48,628 nt of DNA from Paenibacillus cookii (lineage in GTDB: Bacteria; Bacillota; Bacilli; Paenibacillales; Paenibacillaceae), in contig NZ_BORW01000037.1 in the NCBI RefSeq assembly GCF_018333375.1, forward strand, positions 1-48,628, read 5' to 3'. The position numbers and the translations under genes were made by a program. Positions 7,621 through 15,753 of the stretch are shown piece after piece. The notes below the pieces were generated by a model. It was not told where the DNA came from, made no database searches, and saw nothing but the letters and a program-made list of their open reading frames with translations. How positions within the stretch are numbered: the first letter of the stretch is position 1; each line of letters opens with the position of its first letter.

Positions 7621-8688
7621 TTAAATGCCGGCGAGCACCTGATACCAGATTCCTTTTTTGGAATAGAGCGTTTCCCGCACCTCGTCCCAGCCGCCCAGAT
7701 AGGAAATGTCAAACAATCCGGATGGCACCGGATACCGGCTTTCGTTGGCTTTCAGCACCTCTTCGTTCACCGGCCGGAAGCCGTATTCGGCAAACACCGT
7801 CTGCGCCTCTTTGCTTCGTAGGTACTCTACAAAAGCCTCCGCTACCTTGCGCGTTCCGTGCTGATCGGCGTACTTGTCGACGACCGCTGCGGGATTTTCG
7901 ATTTTGATGGTGTATTTAGGGATGATGACGTCATATTTTTGCCCCTGCCTGATGCGGGCGAGCAGCTCGTTTTCGTAGGTCACGACCACGTCGCCGACGC
8001 CGTATTCGAAGGCCGCCATGGACGCCCTGCCGCTTTTGTCCAGCGATTCGATATTCCGATGCACCTTCTCCAAAAAGGCTTTGGCGTATGCCGGATCTTT
8101 TTGTCCCTGCTCCTCCGAAAGCTTCAGTCCGGCTCCGTAAATGGCGTTGATATCCCACTGGGCCCCTCCGGAGGTTTGCGGGTTCGGATACAGTACCTTG
8201 ACGCCTGGTTTGGTCAAATCCGTAAAATCGCGGATGCCGAGCGGGTTCCCTTCCCGCGTGCCCAAAGCGACGATGGAGCGCGTAATCATGCCGCCGTCCG
8301 GAGCGTCTCGCCACTGCTTGCTGACGAGCCCCTCCTTGACCAGCTTATCGACGTCTCCTTCCATCGCAAGCAGCGTCACGTCCGCCTCAAAGCCGCCGAT
8401 GATCGCGCGGGCCTGCGTACCGGACGCTTCATAGGATTCCTGGAATTTGACCGTTTGCCCGGTCTTGGCTTTCCATTCCTGCTGGAACTTGGGCAAAATG
8501 TCCGCCATGGCGTCCTTGACGATGCTGTAAGCGCCGATGACCAGCGTGACCTCTTTCCCGCTCGCCGGAGCCGCGCTGGCTTCCGTGGCGGTTTCCCGGC
8601 TGCATCCGGACAGCAGGGCCGACATCAGCAGAAGGAAGGCGAGCAGACCCGACATATTCACTTTCAACCGGCTTAAGGATGGTTTCAT
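7621..8688 (-). CDS. sbp: Sulfate/thiosulfate ABC transporter substrate-binding lipoprotein
   Basis: This 355-residue periplasmic-type binding protein is anchored as a lipoprotein: a hydrophobic signal ends in the lipobox LLSGC with C29 as the acylated residue. The mature part shows the sulfate-binding family pattern, including VTLVIGAYSIVKDAM near the N-terminus, QTSGGAQWDINAIYG in the ligand region and VVTYENELLAR. It should capture sulfate or thiosulfate outside the membrane for CysTWA. The ATG has AGGAGG six bases upstream. It lies downstream of cysA but is separated by a 446-base spacer with repeats, so it may have its own promoter or differ in expression from the other three genes. Confidence 0.9.
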   Translation of the reverse strand: MKPSLSRLKVNMSGLLAFLLLMSALLSGCSRETATEASAAPASGKEVTLVIGAYSIVKDAMADILPKFQQEWKAKTGQTVKFQESYEASGTQARAIIGGFEADVTLLAMEGDVDKLVKEGLVSKQWRDAPDGGMITRSIVALGTREGNPLGIRDFTDLTKPGVKVLYPNPQTSGGAQWDINAIYGAGLKLSEEQGQKDPAYAKAFLEKVHRNIESLDKSGRASMAAFEYGVGDVVVTYENELLARIRQGQKYDVIIPKYTIKIENPAAVVDKYADQHGTRKVAEAFVEYLRSKEAQTVFAEYGFRPVNEEVLKANESRYPVPSGLFDISYLGGWDEVRETLYSKKGIWYQVLAGI

Positions 8689-8739
8689 ATGCGCTTCCTC
8701 CTGATTTTAAAAAATTGTGATGAACTCACATTAGAACAT

Positions 8740-8790
8740 GTAAAAGCGAACGTATCGGAGGGGATTGAAACAAATCTTCCGAAGCTGCGG
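8740..8790. repeat. Interspersed repeat, copy 1
   Basis: The stretch starting GTAAAAGCGAACGTATCGGA resembles copy 2 at 8884-8930: both contain GTAAAAG, a CGGAGGGGA core, a GGAATC/GATTGAAA segment and a GAAG-rich end. It is non-coding and lies in the spacer between cysA and sbp. I infer a dispersed, possibly genome-wide repeat family. Confidence 0.45.
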
Positions 8791-8883
8791 AGGTCGTCTG
8801 GGAATCTTTCGGAGGAAAGCGCGCTTCGTAAGGACAGGCTACTCCGAACCGGCTCATAAGTTATTAGGTATTTGACAATAAGC

Positions 8884-8930
8884 GTAAAAGTAGCGGAGGG
8901 GACGGAATCGATCTGAAGAAGCGTAGCGTT
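8884..8930. repeat. Interspersed repeat, copy 2
   Basis: The stretch starting GTAAAAGTAGCGGAGGGGAC is the second, diverged copy of the element at 8740-8790. It runs into the inverted repeat at 8936. Confidence 0.45.
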
Positions 8931-8935
8931 CGCCT

Positions 8936-8990
8936 TTGTCTCCGAATTTCTACGTTTTCGATAAACAAAATAAGAGAAATTTGGAGACAA
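8936..8990. repeat. 16-bp inverted repeat with 23-base spacer
   Basis: TTGTCTCCGAATTTCT (8936-8951) and AGAAATTTGGAGACAA (8975-8990) are complementary except for one G-T position. There is no T-run, so it is not an ordinary terminator. It could be a regulator site, a transcript-stabilising hairpin, or two facing copies of the neighbouring repeat family. Confidence 0.65.
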
Positions 8991-9134
8991 CAGCGATCGG
9001 AAGAACGATCCGTAACCGCAGCGTCACCTTGCGCCATACCTTAATAATTTTTCCTGAGCACCACAATTATTTTAAAGACGAGCAGACGATCGTAATCGCG
9101 GCGGCTTCTTCGTCACACGTGAAGCAGTCAATTT
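8991..9134. other. Rest of the cysA-sbp spacer
   Basis: No gene, terminator or clear promoter was recognised in this remainder of the 446-base spacer. Confidence 0.5.
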
Positions 9135-10199
9135 TCAGATCATCACCGGCATCGGATCGACCTTCAGCCGGTTCTCCTCCATCCAGCTCCGCTCCTCGTT
9201 GAACATATACGCGCGGTGCACCAGCACCCTCACATGCTGTCCCGGCGTCAACGACGGCTTCTCCAGCGAGCGGTAGGTCATCAGCTTATGGCCGCCGACC
9301 TCCACCTCCACCATCCACTCGCTGCCGCGGAAATGAAGGCGGTGCACGACCCCTTCCTCCGTGGCGGAAGGCATGGTGAATTCATGCGCATCACCGACTT
9401 CGATGTATTCGGGCCGTATGAGCGCGCGCGTTCCTGCGCCCGATCCCGCTTCCTCAAAGCCCCGAAGCTCCGACACGTCGTCGATGATCGTCGATTCCCC
9501 GATGAACGACGCGACGAATGGCGTTTTCGGCTCTTTGTATATGTCCCAAGGCGTTCCTTTCTGCTCCAGGCGCCCCTGATTCATGATCATGATCTCGTCG
9601 GCGACCTCGATCGCTTCATCCTGGTCATGCGTCACGAAAATCGAGGTGATGCCCACGCGTTCGATCAGCTCGCGCAGCCAGGAGCGCAGCTCCTGCCTGA
9701 TTTTGGCGTCGATGGCCGCAAAAGGCTCATCCAGCAGCAGCAGCTGCGGTTCGGGGGCCAGCGCCCGGGCAAAAGCGACGCGCTGCCGCTGCCCGCCGGA
9801 CAGCTGATGGGGATATCGCTTTTCGAAGCCGGACAAACCGGTCAGCTCCACCAGCTCCATCACCCGCTCCTTCAAAACCGCTTTCGGCACCTTTTTCACT
9901 TTAAGCCCGAACGCGATGTTGTCGAACACCGTCATATGCTTGAACAGCGCATAGTTTTGAAAGACGAAGCCGATCCCGCGCTCCTGCGGCAGCAGATCGG
10001 TGACCGGTTCCCCATGGAACAAAATCTCTCCGGCATCCGGCTGCTCCAGGCCGGCAAGCATTCGGAGCACCGACGTTTTCCCGCCGCCGCTCGGTCCCAG
10101 CAGCCCGATCAGATGGCCTTTCGCAATGTCAAAGCTCACGTCCTTGACGGCGTGGAAACTGCCAAAATGCTTGTTTAAACCGCGAACCTCAATATGCAT
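9135..10199 (-). CDS. cysA: Sulfate/thiosulfate ABC transporter ATP-binding protein
   Basis: This 354-residue ATPase energises the importer from the cytoplasmic face. Walker A is GPSGGGKT (residues 35-42), the ABC signature is LSGGQRQRVAFARAL, Walker B is LLLLDEPFAAID, and a switch histidine lies in FVTHDQDEA. Residues from about 240 on form a TOBE-like accessory domain (VHRLHFRGSEWMVEVEV). The set of partners (CysT and CysW permeases, Sbp) identifies the sulfate system. The ATG begins one base before the cysW stop codon ends the previous gene and has GGGGAG upstream, so translation is probably coupled. Confidence 0.93.
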   Translation of the reverse strand: MHIEVRGLNKHFGSFHAVKDVSFDIAKGHLIGLLGPSGGGKTSVLRMLAGLEQPDAGEILFHGEPVTDLLPQERGIGFVFQNYALFKHMTVFDNIAFGLKVKKVPKAVLKERVMELVELTGLSGFEKRYPHQLSGGQRQRVAFARALAPEPQLLLLDEPFAAIDAKIRQELRSWLRELIERVGITSIFVTHDQDEAIEVADEIMIMNQGRLEQKGTPWDIYKEPKTPFVASFIGESTIIDDVSELRGFEEAGSGAGTRALIRPEYIEVGDAHEFTMPSATEEGVVHRLHFRGSEWMVEVEVGGHKLMTYRSLEKPSLTPGQHVRVLVHRAYMFNEERSWMEENRLKVDPMPVMI

Positions 10200-10200
10200 A

Positions 10201-10998
10201 TCAGTGCACTCCCCTTCTTTTTTTCGCCCATTCCATCAGCAGCATGAGCCCGATCGAAAACGCCGCCAGCACCAGCGCCGCCCCGTTGGCCGAAGTGACG
10301 TTGAAGTTTTCGACGTCCTGGTAAATGAGGGTCGTCGCGGTCTGCGTACGGTTGATGATATTGCCGGAAACGACCAGCACCGCGCCGAACTCCCCGAGCG
10401 CCCGGGCGATCGTCAGCACCACGCCGTAAATGACCGCCCAGCGGATCGACGGCCACGTCACCTTCCAGAACGTCGTCCAGCTGTAAGCCCCGAGCGTGGA
10501 AGCCGCTTCCTCCTGCTGCGTGCCGATCTCCTGCAAAACGGGCATCACCTCGCGCACCATAAGCGGGAACGTCACGAACAGCGTCGCGATGACCATGCCG
10601 GGAAACGCGTAGACGATCTTGAAGCCGATATGGTCAAAAAAAGCTCCGGCGGCGCTGCCCGGGCCAAGCAGCAGAACGATCATCAAACCGCCGATGACGG
10701 GAGACACCGCATAAGGCAAATCGACCAGGCTGTTCATCAGCCTTCTCAACCATCGGCTCATCCAATTGCCGCGTACGAGGTAAACCGCCGTCATCATCCC
10801 GAGCAGCGTGTTCAAAAGCGTGACCGTGACGACCACAAGCGCCGTCATCATAAACGCGTGAAGGGCCTCCGGCCGGGACAGCGCGTCTCCCAGCGCCCCA
10901 AGCCCGCCGCTGAAGGCGGCCGTCGTCATTTTAACGAGCGGAATGATCAAAAGAACGGTAAATACGGCATAAGTAAGTACGATCCAGAGTTTATTCAT
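10201..10998 (-). CDS. cysW: Sulfate ABC transporter permease CysW
   Basis: This 265-residue membrane protein has six hydrophobic segments and the cytoplasmic EAA loop (EEAASTLGAYSWTTFWKVTW) that docks on CysA. It forms a heterodimeric channel with CysT. The ATG at 10998 (MNKLWIVL) is chosen because GGGGGA lies eight bases upstream. It overlaps the cysT stop in an ATGA, indicating translational coupling; a longer open frame reaching 11037 lies inside cysT. Confidence 0.92.
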   Translation of the reverse strand: MNKLWIVLTYAVFTVLLIIPLVKMTTAAFSGGLGALGDALSRPEALHAFMMTALVVVTVTLLNTLLGMMTAVYLVRGNWMSRWLRRLMNSLVDLPYAVSPVIGGLMIVLLLGPGSAAGAFFDHIGFKIVYAFPGMVIATLFVTFPLMVREVMPVLQEIGTQQEEAASTLGAYSWTTFWKVTWPSIRWAVIYGVVLTIARALGEFGAVLVVSGNIINRTQTATTLIYQDVENFNVTSANGAALVLAAFSIGLMLLMEWAKKRRGVH

Positions 10999-11810
10999 TG
11001 ATTTTTCCCCCGTGTCTGTACCCAGTTCACAACCCATAAAATGATGAAGGACAACGTCAGCAGAAGGATCGACACCGCGGCCGCGCCCGCCGTATGGTCG
11101 CTTTCGACTTCCCCGTATATATACACGGAAGCGACCAGCGTCCGTCCGGGGATGTTGCCCGCCACCAGCACGACCGCCCCGAATTCCGCCAGCGCCCTGG
11201 AAAAGGCAAGCATGCCGCCGCTTAATATGCCGGGCAGCATGGACGGCAGCACCACTTGAAAAAAGACTCTGAAGCCCGACGCTCCCAGCGTTCTTGCCGC
11301 CTCCTCCTCGGACGGATCAATTTCCTCCAGCAGCGGCTGTACCGCGCGGATCACGAACGGAAACGTCACGAATACCATCGCGATAATGATCGCGGGCGGA
11401 TGAAACACGATATCGAATCCCAGCGCTCCGGCAGCCTGGCCGACCCAACTGGCGGGTCCGAGCAGCAAAAGGATCATCAGTCCGCCCACGGCGGTCGGAA
11501 GCGCAAATGGCAAATCCACCAGGCTGTTCAGCAGCGTTCTTCCCGGAAAACGGCAGCGTACCAGCACCCATCCGATCATCGTGCCGATCAGCATGTTGAT
11601 GACGGCCGCGACGAGCGCAAGCCGGACCGTCAGCAAAACGGCCTTCCAGGCAATCGGATCCGTAACGCTTTCCGCAAATTGGCGCCAGCCTTCCGAAAAG
11701 GAATGATAATAGACGCCAAGCAAAGGAAGGATCACCAGCAGCAGAAAATATAAAAGCAGGGTGCTGCGGAACCCCCAGGTCCAGCCCTTATGTCGCAGCA
11801 ATGTATTCAT
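10995..11810 (-). CDS. cysT: Sulfate ABC transporter permease CysT
   Basis: This 271-residue permease is the first gene of the sulfate importer operon. It has about six transmembrane helices (first WGFRSTLLLYFLLLVILPLL) and an EAA loop, EEAARTLGASGFRVFFQVVL. It pairs with CysW. The ATG is preceded by GGGGAGGA at good spacing. The operon order cysT-cysW-cysA-sbp differs from many Bacilli, where the binding protein comes first. Confidence 0.92.
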   Translation of the reverse strand: MNTLLRHKGWTWGFRSTLLLYFLLLVILPLLGVYYHSFSEGWRQFAESVTDPIAWKAVLLTVRLALVAAVINMLIGTMIGWVLVRCRFPGRTLLNSLVDLPFALPTAVGGLMILLLLGPASWVGQAAGALGFDIVFHPPAIIIAMVFVTFPFVIRAVQPLLEEIDPSEEEAARTLGASGFRVFFQVVLPSMLPGILSGGMLAFSRALAEFGAVVLVAGNIPGRTLVASVYIYGEVESDHTAGAAAVSILLLTLSFIILWVVNWVQTRGKNQ

Positions 11811-11949
11811 ACGGCTTTCCTCCCCGTTTTTTTGAATCCGCGTGACGCAATGCGCCTATTGCGCGTATGGTGCATATGGTCATCAAAATGGTTTTTTAAT
11901 AAAATGAATTGAATTCCTATTTGTATACTCGGCTTTTCACTTAAGAGAT

Positions 11950-11979
11950 ACTTTACCAAAAACTGTTTGTCATCGTCAA
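11950..11979 (-). promoter_or_regulatory. Candidate promoter of the cysT operon
   Basis: Minus-strand TTGACG (11974-11979) and TAAAGT (11950-11955) are 18 bases apart. A transcript would have a leader of about 130 bases, AT-rich, in which I do not recognise an S-box or T-box. Regulation by a cysteine-metabolism repressor would be expected from the family but no site can be asserted. The rest of 11811-12109, between divergent genes, shows nothing else I can name. Confidence 0.4.
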
Positions 11980-12109
11980 TATGTAAGTTTGTATGGAAAT
12001 TAGAAAATAATGTACACTGCAAAAGGAATTGAAAATAGCTGCGGCGAAGTGGTTAAGTTGCCGTCAATCATCAAATCGTTTTGGAGAAAAAGAAGGGAGA
12101 ATCCATATT

Positions 12110-12511
12110 ATGCTGCATACGCTTGAATTGACCACTGCCGGCCGCGACGAAATGAGGGATATTACGCGGGAAGTCCGCTCGCTCGTGCAAAAAAGCGGAA
12201 TCAAGGAAGGCACGGTGCTGATTTATTGCCCGCACACCACCGCCGGAATCGCCATTAACGAAAACGCGGATCCGGACGTCAAGCGGGACGTGTTGATGCG
12301 GCTGGACGAAGTCTATCCGTGGGAACATCCGAAATACCGTCACATGGAAGGCAATACGGCATCGCATTTAAAATCGATCACCTGCGGGCCGTCCCAAACG
12401 GTCATCATCGCCGAAGGCGATCTGCTGCTCGGCCGCTGGCAGGGCATTTATTTCTGCGAATTCGACGGTCCCCGCCGCAGGCAGTACCATGTCAAAATCA
12501 TGCAGGGGTAA
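12110..12511 (+). CDS. YjbQ family (UPF0047) protein
   Basis: This 133-residue protein has the complete family signature: CPHTTAGIAINENADPDV (around 37-54), the ACW-like middle HMEGNTASHLKS, and the C-terminal GRWQGIYFCEFDGPRRR. Family members form trimers around a His cluster, and some have weak thiamine-phosphate synthase activity; the physiological role is uncertain. The ATG at 12110 has AAGGGAG ten bases upstream; the longer frame starting at 12029 is not supported. It is divergent from cysT. Confidence 0.9.
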   Translation: MLHTLELTTAGRDEMRDITREVRSLVQKSGIKEGTVLIYCPHTTAGIAINENADPDVKRDVLMRLDEVYPWEHPKYRHMEGNTASHLKSITCGPSQTVIIAEGDLLLGRWQGIYFCEFDGPRRRQYHVKIMQG

Positions 12512-12826
12512 CTTAGATCCACGCAAACGGAAGCAAGCATCCAAAACAAAACAGGCGTTGGGGTTCAGGCCGTTCCGCCTATCCCCTTCACCATCCCATC
12601 TGCACGATCGCTTTGACGCAATAACAATTTAGTGCTATAAAGTAAACGTCCGTCAAGAGACGGCCGATTCACGAATTTTCTCTTGTCCGCCGATCCCGGT
12701 GTCGTCGTTTTGGGGGATTCGGAGGAGGCGGCATAAACCCGCCCAAAAATGGCACCGGGGCATCTTCCCAGCGAATGAACCGCGCTTTGCGGAATGTTCA
12801 TCAAATCTCGGACGGCCAAACCATAG
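12512..12826. other. Intergenic region without recognised genes
   Basis: The 315 bases lie between the convergent YjbQ and TetR genes. A small CCGTC/GACGG hairpin at 12650-12663 has no T-run. A 97-codon minus-strand frame (12565-12858) overlaps the TetR gene, has no family resemblance and is not annotated. Confidence 0.5.
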
Positions 12827-13411
12827 CTACCGCAAGCATTCGCAGCATATTTTGACATGCGCGAGCGCTGCGGGCTTCACTTCCTCAAAAGTAACCCGGT
12901 CTTGGATGTAATACGAGATGAAGCCATGCATAGACAAAAACAGTGTCAGCGGAAGATTCCGGCAGAAATCCTGGCCGTGCTTTTCTTCGTTCATGTAACG
13001 GCGCACGATGGATGCAAACAATTCCAAACAGCGCCCCTGCTCCGTACGGCAGTAGGACAACAGCTCTTCGTCCCGGATCATGAACATGATCTCGTACTGG
13101 TACGGATGGTCCAGGCCAAAGCGGATAAACTCGAGCATGAGCTGCTCCACCTTGGTCAAATCCTGAACCGGGGAGGCCTTGATGACCTTTTTCAGCTGAA
13201 CCGCCAGGTTGTTGAAATCCTCCACGACGATAGCGTAAAACAGCTCCGCCTTTTCCTTAAAATGATAATACAAGGAACCATGACTGTAACCTAAATGCTG
13301 ACCTATACTGCGCATGGAGATGGCCCTGTAGCCCTTTGTGACGAACAAATGTCTGGCTGCTTCCAGAATCCTCTCCCTGGATAACTCCTGTTCCACTGCT
13401 CTTCTTGCCAT
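12827..13411 (-). CDS. TetR/AcrR family transcriptional regulator
   Basis: This 194-residue regulator has an N-terminal TetR helix-turn-helix (residues 11-57, ILEAARHLFVTKGYRAISMR then HLGYSHGSLYYHFKEKAELF). The rest is a helical ligand domain with no recognisable specificity. It starts five bases after the end of the YvyE-like gene on the same strand, so the two are probably one transcript. AAGGGG lies eleven bases before the ATG. No efflux pump is adjacent, so its regulon is unknown. Confidence 0.88.
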   Translation of the reverse strand: MARRAVEQELSRERILEAARHLFVTKGYRAISMRSIGQHLGYSHGSLYYHFKEKAELFYAIVVEDFNNLAVQLKKVIKASPVQDLTKVEQLMLEFIRFGLDHPYQYEIMFMIRDEELLSYCRTEQGRCLELFASIVRRYMNEEKHGQDFCRNLPLTLFLSMHGFISYYIQDRVTFEEVKPAALAHVKICCECLR

Positions 13412-13416
13412 AGACC

Positions 13417-14049
13417 TTATTCCCCTTCAATAAAATAAAGCTGCTCACCCTCCGTAATCAGGGATTGACCCTGCGTCAGATCCACCATCCACGACATGAA
13501 CGCATCCTTTTCCGCATCCAGCGGCAGGCATTCCAGCGTTACCTTGTCCGTAAAACGTGTCTCCCCCATGCGAACCTCGCGGTTCCGAAGCTCATTTTCA
13601 ACCTTGCCGAGCCACGTGTAATCTAATTCTACAAAAATTTGCCGATGAAGTACACGAGTAATCGCTTCCCCGGCTTCAATCGCCGCGACGGCGCCGTCCG
13701 TGTAGGCCCGGATCAATCCCCCCGCCCCGAGCATGATGCCGCCGAAATACCGGGTGACGACGATCGCCACGTTTTTCAGGCCCTGGTTTTTGATGACCTC
13801 GAGAATCGGCTTGCCCGCGGTTCCGCTGGGCTCCCCGTCATCGGACTGCTTTTGGATTTCGTCACGCTCCCCGATCATGTAGGCGAAGCAGTTATGCGTG
13901 GCGTTCCAGTGTTTTTTGCGGATATCCTCGATAAAAGCGTTTGCATCTTCTTCGCTTTCAACCGGCATGATATGCCCGATAAAGCGCGACTTCTTGATGA
14001 CGATTTCTTTTTCCCCGCTCCTGCGAACGGTACGGTAACGTTCAATCAT
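13417..14049 (-). CDS. YigZ/IMPACT family protein (YvyE-like)
   Basis: This 210-residue protein has the UPF0029 (IMPACT) N-terminal domain, with the motif EIVIKKSRFIGHIMPV, the central TGTAGKP-type loop (here SGTAGKPILEVI) and the VVTRYFGGIMLGAGGLIRAY signature. A C-terminal DUF1949-like ferredoxin-fold domain follows. Related proteins bind ribosomes or nucleic acid; the bacterial role is poorly defined. I chose the ATG at 14049 (MIERYRTVRR) with AAAGGG eleven bases away; a TTG thirty bases upstream is possible. The TetR regulator gene follows five bases later. Confidence 0.88.
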   Translation of the reverse strand: MIERYRTVRRSGEKEIVIKKSRFIGHIMPVESEEDANAFIEDIRKKHWNATHNCFAYMIGERDEIQKQSDDGEPSGTAGKPILEVIKNQGLKNVAIVVTRYFGGIMLGAGGLIRAYTDGAVAAIEAGEAITRVLHRQIFVELDYTWLGKVENELRNREVRMGETRFTDKVTLECLPLDAEKDAFMSWMVDLTQGQSLITEGEQLYFIEGE

Positions 14050-14153
14050 GTCCTTCGGTACCCTTTCCCAGATTGGCAAGAAAGCAGTCCCCCGTATTTT
14101 TCCAACCGGTGAACTGCTTCCTTCTGCCTTATGTCTATGCTTAAGATGCGTCG

Positions 14154-15509
14154 TTATTCAGAAAGTCTGGCTTCCAGATCAGCCTTTTCTTTTTCATAGC
14201 CTGGTTTGCCAAGCAATGCGAACATATTTTTCTTGTAAGCTTCAACGCCCGGCTGGTCGAATGGGTTCACGCCGGAGAGGTAACCGCTGATGCCGCAAGC
14301 TTTTTCAAAGAAATAAACCAGGTATCCGAAAGAATATGGCGTCAGATCCGGCACGGTTACGATCAGGTTCGGAACCTGTCCGTCGGTGTGTGCCAGCATC
14401 GTGCCTTGGAAAGCCTTTTTGTTCACGAAATCCATCGTCTTGCCGGCGAGGAAGTTCAGGCCGTCCAGATCGTCCGGATCGCTTTCGATCGTAATTTCAT
14501 GAGGAACCTTGTCCACCTGAATGACGGTTTCGAAAATGTTCCGGCTGCCTTCCTGAATGAATTGACCCATGGAATGCAGATCGGTGGAGAAATCGACGGA
14601 AGCAGGATAAATGCCTTTGTAGTCCTTGCCTTCGCTTTCGCCGTACAGCTGTTTCCACCATTCCGATACATAGTGCAAAGAAGGTTCGTAGTTCACGAGA
14701 ATCTCGATGGCTTTGCCTTTGCGGTAGAGCGCGTTGCGAACGGCAGCGTATTGGTACGCTTCGTTTTCGGCCACGTTCGGGTTGCTGTATTCTTTGGCCG
14801 CGTCGGCAGCGCCTTTCATCATTTCTTCGATGTCGATGCCGGCCGTTGCGATCGGCAGCAGGCCTACCGCGGTCAGCACGGAATAACGTCCGCCCACGTC
14901 GTCAGGAATCACGAAGGACTCGTAGCCTTCTTCGGTCGCAAGCTTTTTGAGCGCGCCTTTTGCTTGGTCCGTGGTGGCGTAAATGCGTTTTTTCGCTTCT
15001 TCCTTGCCGTATTTTTTCTCCAGGGCTGCGCGGAAAATGCGGAATGCGATCGCCGGTTCCGTCGTCGTTCCGGATTTGGAGATGACGTTAACGGAGAAAT
15101 CCTTGCCTTCGATCAGGTCGAGCAAATGCGTTACGTACGTCGAGCTGATGTTGTTGCCGGCAAAATAAATTTCAGGCGTTTTGCGCTTGTCCTTCGGCAG
15201 GTAGTTATAGAAGGAATGCGACAAAGCTTCGATCGCCGCGCGCGCGCCGAGGTAGGAACCGCCGATGCCGATGACGATCAGGACGTCGGAATCGTTTTGG
15301 ATTTTGGCCGCCGCTTTTTGGATGCGGGCGAATTCTTCTTTATCGTATGCCGTCGGCAGATCGATCCATCCCAGGTAGTCGGAGCCTGCGCCGGTTTTGT
15401 TGTGCAGCTGCTCGTGAGCCAGCCGGATGGGATCGGCGAAATAATCCACTTCATGTTGGTTGACGAACGCAAGGGCTTTGCTGTAATCGAATTTCAACGG
15501 TTTTGACAT
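14154..15509 (-). CDS. pgi: Glucose-6-phosphate isomerase
   Basis: This 451-residue enzyme interconverts glucose 6-phosphate and fructose 6-phosphate in the cytoplasm. Its size fits the Bacillus-type enzyme of about 450 residues. Motifs include GGSYLGARAAIEAL, the sugar-phosphate loop VISKSGTTTEPAIAF, the catalytic-region GGRYSVLTAVGLLP, and QEGSRNIFETVI. The ATG at 15509 (MSKPLKFDYSKAL) has AGGAGG nine bases upstream; the longer frame to 15653 crosses the promoter. Its product feeds the non-oxidative pentose pathway, served by tkt 1.7 kb away. Confidence 0.95.
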   Translation of the reverse strand: MSKPLKFDYSKALAFVNQHEVDYFADPIRLAHEQLHNKTGAGSDYLGWIDLPTAYDKEEFARIQKAAAKIQNDSDVLIVIGIGGSYLGARAAIEALSHSFYNYLPKDKRKTPEIYFAGNNISSTYVTHLLDLIEGKDFSVNVISKSGTTTEPAIAFRIFRAALEKKYGKEEAKKRIYATTDQAKGALKKLATEEGYESFVIPDDVGGRYSVLTAVGLLPIATAGIDIEEMMKGAADAAKEYSNPNVAENEAYQYAAVRNALYRKGKAIEILVNYEPSLHYVSEWWKQLYGESEGKDYKGIYPASVDFSTDLHSMGQFIQEGSRNIFETVIQVDKVPHEITIESDPDDLDGLNFLAGKTMDFVNKKAFQGTMLAHTDGQVPNLIVTVPDLTPYSFGYLVYFFEKACGISGYLSGVNPFDQPGVEAYKKNMFALLGKPGYEKEKADLEARLSE

Positions 15510-15566
15510 TTGTCTGTACCTCCTGGTTTCATCTCTACTCCACGCTCTAAAAAATAGCTTTAGAAT

Positions 15567-15595
15567 AGGATACTGTAATTTCTTGCCGCTAGCAA
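15567..15595 (-). promoter_or_regulatory. Candidate pgi promoter
   Basis: Minus-strand TTGCTA (15590-15595) and TATCCT (15567-15572) are 17 bases apart, placing the start near 15560, about 50 bases before the pgi ATG. Confidence 0.5.
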
Positions 15596-15652
15596 GCACG
15601 AAAGAAAGCTTCCATGAAAAGCGTCTCCTCGTGGTATGCCGGCCGGGCTTCA

Positions 15653-15661
15653 TGGTAAAAT
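15653..15661 (+). promoter_or_regulatory. Candidate extended -10 of the dehydrogenase gene
   Basis: TGGTAAAAT is an extended -10 box 93 bases before the ATG at 15754. A perfect GGGGCTTC-ATCC-GAAGCCCC hairpin (15696-15715) lies in the predicted leader, with no T-run after it. Confidence 0.4.
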
Positions 15662-15753
15662 AGATCCAGCTTCATAAATTCTCCGGGATGCGCCGGGGGC
15701 TTCATCCGAAGCCCCTTCGCGCGTTCCTCCACGGAAAGAAAAGGTGATCTGCT

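Noticed and set aside
12565..12858. 97-codon minus-strand frame in the YjbQ-TetR gap
   Set aside because: It overlaps the TetR gene, has no ribosome site, and its translation resembles no known family.
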